Of a stretch of DNA of 64,000 nucleotides, positions 57,677 through 64,000 are shown in pieces. Each line of letters opens with the position of its first letter. The first letter of the stretch is position 1. The notes beneath the pieces were generated by a model. That model was given only the letters and a program-made list of their open reading frames with translations. It did no database searches and was not told the origin of the DNA. The DNA is from Reclinomonas americana ATCC 50394 (Eukaryota; Jakobida; Jakobea; Jakobida), in assembly GCA_048213135.1 (NCBI GenBank), contig PS015201.1, positions 37,804-101,803 of the forward strand, written 5' to 3'. The position numbers and the translations under genes were made by a program.

Positions 57677-58564
57677 CGACTGTGGCGCGTGAAGGAAGAG
57701 CAGAGGTGGCCATGAGACAGACCGTGTCCACGGTCCGGATCAACCAAGTGCATCCGTTCTCTCAGGAGCACAGAAGAGTGTGAGCTGCAATTGACAACAA
57801 CGATTCATTTACCACTGTCTTGATGACCAAGTTCAAGCACATGCAAAACATTAACACAAACACCAATCTTGAGGCAACAGCAGGTTTCATGTGTGTGTGT
57901 TCGCTCTCGGAGCTCCGAACAAGTCGAGAACTGCGATCTTCACCGCGTTAGCGTGGTTGACCAGTGGATTACGAACTTGAATTATGTCGTCACAGCACCA
58001 AGAGTGCTACAACGATCTCGAGTTCAGCGTCTTCGAAGGTCACTGACGCCAAGTGCGCCACGAAGTCTTTTGAGCTCGATACGCGATTGCCTCCTGAAAG
58101 GGAAGTTGAAGACGACTGTTGCAGTTCTGTCTCTCATCGATGAAGCTGCAGCTCTAAAGGTCAGAGAAAGAATCCGTGATCGAAGAACGTTAACGCAGCC
58201 TTCATATGCATATGCATGGCTTCTTCTCGTTCTTTCCGTGATGTCTGAGTTTCTGGTGCTCACTCTGGTGATCATCACGCAGCTGTGTTGCTGTTTGGAT
58301 TGGTAAAGTTGTTGTTGTTGTTGTTGTCGTTGTGCATCGCTCCTTCTGTTCTGCAACATCGCCAATGCATTTGTCGGGTTCGGAAACGGCTTCCTGTTGT
58401 CCGGCACACTCTCGTCCTCTCTCTTTCTCTCTCTTTCCTCAGCGCGCGCGGATGCGCGACTGCCTGTGTGCCCTCCACGATGCCTTTTGTTGCGTGACGC
58501 CCCCTGCACACACACACACACACACTCCACACTTATCTCACGCTCACGCTCACCACACAGGGCC
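57677..58564. repeat. Intergenic with two dispersed-repeat copies in opposite orientation
   Basis: 57795-57950 is the inverted match of 19543-19700 (GTCTTGATGACCAAGTTCAA, CACCAATCTTGAGGCA, CCGAACAAGTCGAGAACTGC). 57985-58130 matches copy A and copy C in direct orientation (GAGTTCAGCGTCTTCGAAGG, GCGCCACGAAGTC, GCCTCCTGAAAGGGAAG). 58315-58560 holds (GTT)n, (CT)n and CA repeats. 58447-58490, preceded by CCTCAG, encodes MRDCLCALHDAFCC, a Cys-rich PLAC8-like string. It could be an upstream exon of the next gene, but I could not join it in phase. Confidence 0.7.
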
Positions 58565-60939
58565 ATGTGTGTGCACAACAACATGGTGAGCAGATACTCC
58601 GACCTCTCACACACGCTCATTCACTTGCTCACAGCCGCACAGCTGCATTGCCCAGTACGCCATCAACTACATCAAACTCCGTTCGTCCCTCTCCGCCTGC
58701 TCTCCCTCACTCATCTTGCGATCTATTGACATGCCTCTCCATTCAGAGCGATACAAGGAGTACAGTCGATTATCCATGTTTCACAGCTTCGACAAGTGCT
58801 TCGACTGCGAAGAGTCCATCAGCTGCTGCATACAAACAGCTGCAGGTGGGTAGATATCGTGCTGCATGCACAGGTACTTCTGTGTTGTTGACTCACCTTC
58901 ATTGCAGGTTCTCTTTGTTTCTGTGGTGTTGCGTTACTCTGTATCATTCCAGCTCCCATTGCATCTCATGCCTTGATCTCACTGCTGCTTTTTTTGAAGC
59001 TGCCCGGTGTCATGGCAGAATTGGATCCGGACTACGCGCAGCTGCAGGAGGATGTTGACAACACGGACTATCGTGAATGCTGTCGGTGTTTCTTGTCGTG
59101 CAACTTTTGGTGTCGTTGCGTGATCATCTCTGAGTCGTCTCACGTCTCACGTCTTGTCATTTCTTGTCCTCCTTCCCACTTTTCTCTGCTCTATGTGCCT
59201 CCTTCCCCCTTCCGGGATCCCCTCTCACTCCACGGACTTGCCATCTCACGCGATTGCATCACAGACTGTTGCCTCCCGTTCTGTACCGTGTGCTACACTG
59301 GGTACCGCCTCAACAGAATACAACGCGCCTACGGTGCCGGATTGCCTCCACGAACAAGCATTCGCCGCGAAGCAGTCTCCCCTGTATCCTCGCGACTAGC
59401 GGATCCGGCGGGCGATGCCTGGCCAAACTCTATCAGCTCACCGCGAGTGGAGATGCGGCCAGCACCACCCCCTCCAGCAAGAGCACCTCCTCCACCACCA
59501 CCACCACCACGAGCGGCTACTGCTCCGTATGTGCCCGTGACGGTGCGTCGAGTAACAGATGGCTCACTGCGTTGCGAGTCGTGCCTCGGCAGCGACTCCG
59601 GAACCGCTGTGTACTCCTTGCCATGTGTGCACGGCATCCACGCCGAGTGCTTGGTGGCTGCGCTGCGTGACGACTTGCAGGCCGGCAGGAAGGTCCGATG
59701 CAGTGCCACAGGCTGCAATCGAGGTTCGCGCACGAGTGAAGTGAGGGTGCGTCTTCTTGTACATTGCACTCACTGGGACGATCAGAGGTGCCACCGGAGA
59801 TTGTGGGATCGGCAGTGGCCGACCAGCATGTCAAGCCACTGGGCGAGGAGTACAACGATTTCCTCAATCGCCAGTTTGTCGAGTCGGTGTTGCATGGCGT
59901 GTCGTGCCCGAATCCGCAGGTGAGGCGAAGAGAGGAAAGGAGAGGCAAAGGGAGTGGCAGAAGGGGAAGGGAGAGAGAGGGAGAGAGGGAGAGAGAGAGC
60001 GCGCGCGCGCGCAGACTCAAGGAGGAAAGGAACAGGCAGCATGCAGCGTTGGTGTGGACTCGAATGGGAAGGGAATGGGAAAGACATGCATGCAAGAGAA
60101 TTTGAGAACAGGAGTCCAGCGGATAGAGCCAGCAGACTGCAAAAAGATGAGAGGCGGAAGAGGAGAGCGGCATGAATGGAGTGCTCTTGATCATTGCAGT
60201 GTCGACGGATGGTGGAGGCCGCTGAGGTGGGGCAAGTGTGCATCAACTGTGCTCAGTGTGGAACAAGGTGAGTGGGGGTGAGAGAGAAAGCAAGAGAGCA
60301 ATTCTCTTCGGGCAAAGCGCCTTCTTGTACCTCTCTTCACACCGCCTTGCTCTCTCCCTCCGCACCAATTCTCTCGTCAACACACAGCTTGCTACTATTC
60401 ATTAATTCCACCTTTTGTGTCACCGCCACCAGGTTGTGCTCACGGTGCGGCTGTCGCCGTCCACCCACCGCCACCACCTGCGACGTGTGCGACGACGCCG
60501 AGCGCGCCCTCAACACCGATCTGCAACGGTGTGGCACCAAGCAGATCAGTGGCCTTCCTGGTGCGGTGCCCGAAGTACGCGCCTGCCCGCGGTGTCGGAA
60601 CTTGCTGTGTGAGTCTCCGGATCCCTGTCTGTTTTGCTGCTGCAGCTGCTCACGATGCATGTACAGCGCACATGGAGGCATGCAAGCACGTCAAGTGTTC
60701 GCAGGTGTGTCGTGGAGGGAGGGTGCACCTCTCTTGCCTCCGAAACTGACAGCTGTTACGTTTGTAGTGTCAGTCCGAGTTCTGTTTCCGCTGCCTGCAA
60801 ATCCGGCCAGTGGGCGGCGTGTGGCCGTTGCGTGTGCGGCTGTTTCCCGTACGGGCTTCATGGTCCTCACTGCAACTGCACTTGCAGGTGTGGCTCGTTC
60901 AGCCACCCCTGCCCAATCGCACCGCGACAGAGCTTCTGA
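58565..60939 (+). CDS. PLAC8-like / RBR E3 ubiquitin ligase
   Basis: Exons: 58565-58585, 58635-58680, 58747-58845, 58908-59114, 59265-59723, 59786-59919, 60200-60267, 60433-60608, 60667-60704, 60768-60820 and 60888-60939 (450 residues from the Met at 58565; the true start may be further upstream). The N-terminal part is Cys-rich with a hydrophobic stretch (CFCGVALLCIIPAPIASHAL) and CHCCLPFCTVCYTGYRLNRI, resembling PLAC8 proteins. A Pro-rich linker follows, then RING1 (LRCESCLG...LPCVHGIHAECLVA), an IBR-like segment (CINCAQCGTRLCSRCGCRRP) and RING2 (ACPRCRNLL...EACKHVKCSQ, CQSEFCFRCL). The Cys of EACKH is at the position of the catalytic Cys that carries ubiquitin in RBR ligases. The hydrophobic segment suggests membrane association. 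Confidence 0.78.
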
Positions 60940-61265
60940 GTGTGGCATCGCGTTTCAATTCGGCGGACTGTCAGACGAATATGCAAGCCAGCACGTGTAC
61001 GTTGACTCCAACATGTACAGGCTCGACACTGGAGCGATCAATTCACCGACGTCGACGTCGGCGGCGTTCGACGCACTCACTAATATTGTGATGGAAAGTG
61101 GTGCAACACACAAGAAAGCAGGGAGCAGCGGGGTGAACGAGGGCGAAGGCGCATGAGGAATGAAACGTCGAGCGACCGAGATGTCGTCAGGACGAACAGA
61201 CAACAAGTTGAGTGGAGAGTGGGTGTTCACTGCTGCAGTCTCCTTCAGCTCCGAATCAAGAAGAT
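60940..61265 (+). other. Spacer between the two RBR genes
   Basis: About 325 nt without a supported exon. It ends in sequence leading to AAGATATGAG, the start of the next gene. Confidence 0.5.
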
Positions 61266-63517
61266 ATGAGGTCTGTTTTTGTGCTCATTGTTCCGCACTC
61301 CATCTCGCTCACAACCACACACACACAGCGGAACAATGGATCTGATGCAATTGGCATGGGATGGCGATGAGAAGGCACTGCGCGAGGTGGTGGCGCGTGA
61401 AGGAGCGCAGTATCTGATCAGCAGCGAGATGATTGCTCGACACGCAGGCTCTGTTTTCCATTTCGCTGTTGGCGGAGGCCATCTCTCTCTGCTGGAGTAC
61501 TTGTGGGCGGAGACGGGCGTGGGACCACAGTTCGCACATATGATCAGCGGCGAGGGCTTCACACCGCTGATCATGGCTGCCTATCACGGGCATCTACATG
61601 TGGTTGAGTGGTTGCTGGCCGATGAGCGACGATGTCCACTGGAGACAGCGTTGCAGGTCGACTTGTACAAGCGCTCTGCGTTGCATTACGCTGCCCTGCA
61701 TGGCCACGAAGCCATGGTGGAGCTGCTTGGCACTCGTTTCCCCGAGCTCCTTCCGCTGACCGACATTTGGCGGAAAACAGCGGCTGAGAGCGTGTCACTG
61801 AGTCGACAACCATTCTTGGCGATTGCCGAGTTGCTGGACCGCCTTGCGGCGATGCCACGCCGCCAGAGACAGCCGCTATTTGGCCCACCAGAAGGTGTGG
61901 TGCAGATGTTGATGAGTGCTCCTCTTGCTTCCCACGCTGCCTCATTGTGCGAAATCATGTGCAGTGCCGGTAGTGCGGGTGAGACGAACGATGCTGCATT
62001 CTGTTAATGTTTTTGCACACATATTTTGTGCAGGCTCACAAGGTTGTGGACGAAGACCCGCTCAACGCACACCTCCAAGTGCATCGTATATTGGATGGCT
62101 CCCTTCGTTGCGAGACGTGCCTCGGTAGCGACTCCGGCACCGCTGTGTACTCCTTGCCATGCGTGCACGGCATCCACGCCGAGTGCCTGGTCGCAGCGCT
62201 GCGTGACGATTTACAGGCCGGCAGGAAGGTCCGATGCAGTGCCTCCGGCTGCAATCGAGGTGCGCGCACGAGTGGGGTGAGAGTGCATCTTCTTGTACAT
62301 TGCACTCACCAGGACTATCAGAGGTGCCACCGGAGATTGTGGGCTCGGCTGCGGCCGACCAGCATGCAACCCCGCTGGGCGAGGAGTACAACGAATTTCT
62401 CAATCGCCAGTTTGTGGAGTCGGTGTTGCATGGCGTGTCGTGCCCGAATCCGCAGGTGAGGCGAAGAGAGGAAAGGGAGAGGCAGAAGGGGAAGGAAAGA
62501 GGAAAGAGAGAGAGGCAAAAGGGGAAGGGAGAGAGAGGGAGAGGGGCGAGAGAGAGCGAGCACAGAGTCAATGTAAGGGAACAGGCAGGTACGTTGGTGT
62601 GGACTCGAAAGGGAAGAGAATAGGAAGGGTACGAAACTTACGAGAGAAAGAGAGGGAGAGTGGACTTGGGGTGTGAATCGGACAGAGTGAGGGAAGCAGT
62701 AGACTGCAATAAAGATGATAGGCAAAAGACGACAGCGGCATGAACGCCACTGTGACTGAGTGCTCTTGATCATCGCAGTGCCTACGGATGGTCGAGGCCG
62801 CTGGGGTGGGACAAGTGTGCATCACCTGTGCTCAATGTGGAACAAGGTGAGTGGGTGACAGAGAAAGCGAGAGAGCCATTCTCTTCGGGCAAAGCGCCTT
62901 CTTGTACCTCTCTTCATACCACCTTGCTCTCTCCCTCCGCACCACTTCTCTGGTCAACACACAGCTTGCTGCTAGTCATTAATTCCACTTTTGTGTCACC
63001 GCCACAAGGTTGTGCTCACGGTGCGGCTGTCGCCGTCCACCCACCGCCACCACCTGCGACGTGTGCGACGACGCCGAGCGCGCCCTCAACACCGATCTGC
63101 AACGATGCGGCACCAAGCAGATCAGCGGCCTCCCTGGTGCGGTGCCCGAAGTACGCGCCTGTCCGCGGTGTCGGAACTTGCTGTGTGAGTCTCCCTGTCT
63201 GTTTTCCGCGATAGAGTACTTCTCACGACGCATGATCATGAACAGCGCACATGGAGGCATGCAAGCACATCAAGTGTTCGCAGGTGTGTCGTTGAGCCAG
63301 GGTGCACCTCTCTTGCCAGTGAGTCTCAAATCAGTTGCGTCTGCAGTGCCAGTCCGAGTTCTGTTTCCGATGCCTGCAAATCAGGCCAGCGGGCGGCGTG
63401 TGGCCGTTGCGTGCGCGGGCTGTTCCCAGTGGGTTTCTTGCAACTCGTCCTCACTGCGATTGCAGGTGTGGCTCGTTCAATCATCCCTGCCCGATCGCAC
63501 CGCGACAGAGCTTCTGA
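61266..63517 (+). CDS. Ankyrin / RBR E3 ubiquitin ligase chimera
   Basis: Ten exons: 61266-61270, 61329-61894, 61965-61978, 62034-62259, 62322-62455, 62779-62846, 63009-63184, 63246-63283, 63347-63399 and 63466-63517 (443 residues; all phases consistent). The first three exons are those of the ankyrin-kinase family: ATGAG, the ankyrin exon (VFHFAVGGGHLSLLEYLW, TPLIMAAYHGHLHVVEWLL, SALHYAALHGHEAMVELL) and the 14-nt micro-exon. Instead of a coil and kinase they join RING1 (LRCETCLG...CVHGIHAECL), IBR (CITCAQCGTRLCSRCGCRR) and RING2 (CPRCRNLL, EACKHIKCSQ, CQSEFCFRCL, CGSFNHPCP), nearly identical to the neighbouring RBR gene. The presumed catalytic Cys (EACKH) is present. It probably targets ankyrin-bound substrates for ubiquitination (inference). 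Confidence 0.85.
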
Positions 63518-63640
63518 GAGAGTCGAGGTAAACACTTGGCAACGCAGTATCGGCAAACATGCACGTCCGCTATTCGCTCGCCTTCCTCGCGAGCAAATAT
63601 TCCAGATATCCGCTCGCACACCAATATTCACCACCAACAA

Positions 63641-63746
63641 ATGAGCACACCTCGTTGCCTCCCCGTGCTGCGCGCTCTTCTCTTCACACTCGCACTTTCA
63701 CTGGTGCTGCTGATGGCAACGGCCAGCACCCACGCTCGTGCTCGTG
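63641..63746 (+). CDS. First exon of a secreted protein gene (cut by window end)
   Basis: ATG at 63641 opens MSTPRCLPVLRALLFTLALS, continuing VLLMATASTHARAR, then a G|GTGAGC donor in phase 1. It is a clear signal peptide: basic n-region, Leu-rich core, Ala-x-Ala-like end. The layout (signal peptide ending at a phase-1 donor) is the same as exon 1 of the dioxygenase-like gene at 27595. The product cannot be told from this exon. Confidence 0.65.
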
Positions 63747-64000
63747 GTGAGCGGACGATCGAGGAGGATCTCCCACTTTGTACTCAGTTTCTCTCGCTCG
63801 TTCTCTCTTGTCTCTTGTCTTGCCTTCTTTTCTCTTTCTCCTCTCATCTCTCTTTGTCTTCACGTCTCTTCTGTTCACTCCTCTCTCATCTCATTTCATC
63901 ACTTCTATTCTCTCTCCTCTCCTCTCCTGTCTTCTTCTCATCTCTCCTCTCCTCTCCTCTCCTCTTGCCTCTCCCCTCCTCTCCTCTTGCCTCTCCCCTC
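63747..64000 (+). repeat. CT-rich intron at the right edge
   Basis: C/T-rich sequence with CTCTCCTCTCCT runs and two copies of CTCTTGCCTCTCCCCTC near the end. No exon. Confidence 0.7.

Noticed and set aside
63433-63465. 33-nt intron in the last part of the ankyrin-RBR gene
   Set aside because: A donor at 63400 gives a 66-nt intron, typical length, and restores the CGSFNHPCP zinc-ligand reading; the equivalent site works in the neighbouring RBR gene.
1-64000. CRISPR arrays, bacterial operons, tRNA or rRNA genes
   Set aside because: Direct repeats present are microsatellites, minisatellites or coding repeats without spacers of even size. No cloverleaf or rRNA core was recognised, and gene structure is eukaryotic throughout.

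Overview
The window is nuclear DNA of a eukaryote. Genes are split by many short introns (most 55-110 nt) with GT..AG ends, often with GTGCG, GTTTG or GTTGC donors. Long (GA)n/(CT)n tracts fill larger introns, and nine runs of N interrupt the assembly, nearly always beside a microsatellite. A STIL-type centriole protein points to a lineage with centrioles. RLK/Pelle-like kinases, an NLR-like STAND protein and the intron-rich layout suit a protist or early-branching holozoan better than a plant, fungus or vertebrate. I cannot name the species. Splice models were built by eye. I accepted a joint only where intron phase, reading frame and family homology agreed. Total coding length is a whole number of codons in every gene modelled end to end.

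Layout. 1-4.1 kb: the 3' part of an unknown gene (+) converges on a phosphoserine aminotransferase (-) whose N-terminal exon is not visible. 4.7-11.2 kb: a HEPN-STAND NTPase-TPR protein resembling animal/plant NLR sensors. 11.6-15.6 kb: a WD40 protein interrupted by two gaps. 15.8-16.7 kb: a retroelement-like C-terminal domain followed by a dispersed repeat. 16.9-19.1 kb: a mitochondrial BolA3. 19.8-27.2 kb: a 1358-residue LRR/coiled-coil/kinase in which each leucine-rich repeat is one symmetric phase-1 exon. 27.6-31.8 kb: a secreted DOPA-dioxygenase-like protein with a cystine-knot-like tail. 32.0-40.0 kb (-): STIL, 12 exons. 40.5-57.7 kb: a tandem array of five ankyrin/coiled-coil/kinase paralogues, the third without its kinase. 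58.6-63.5 kb: two RBR E3 ubiquitin ligases, one with a PLAC8-like N-terminus and one with the ankyrin N-terminus of the kinase family. 63.6 kb to the end: the first exon of a secreted protein.

Several proteins here (NLR-like sensor, LRR kinase, four ankyrin kinases, two RBR ligases) combine a sensing or adaptor domain with a signalling or effector domain. Recent tandem duplication and exon exchange are visible. The ankyrin family carries a 5-nt first coding exon (ATGAG) and a 14-nt micro-exon that are also present in the ankyrin-RBR gene. An innate-immunity or self/non-self role is an inference; no sequence here proves it.
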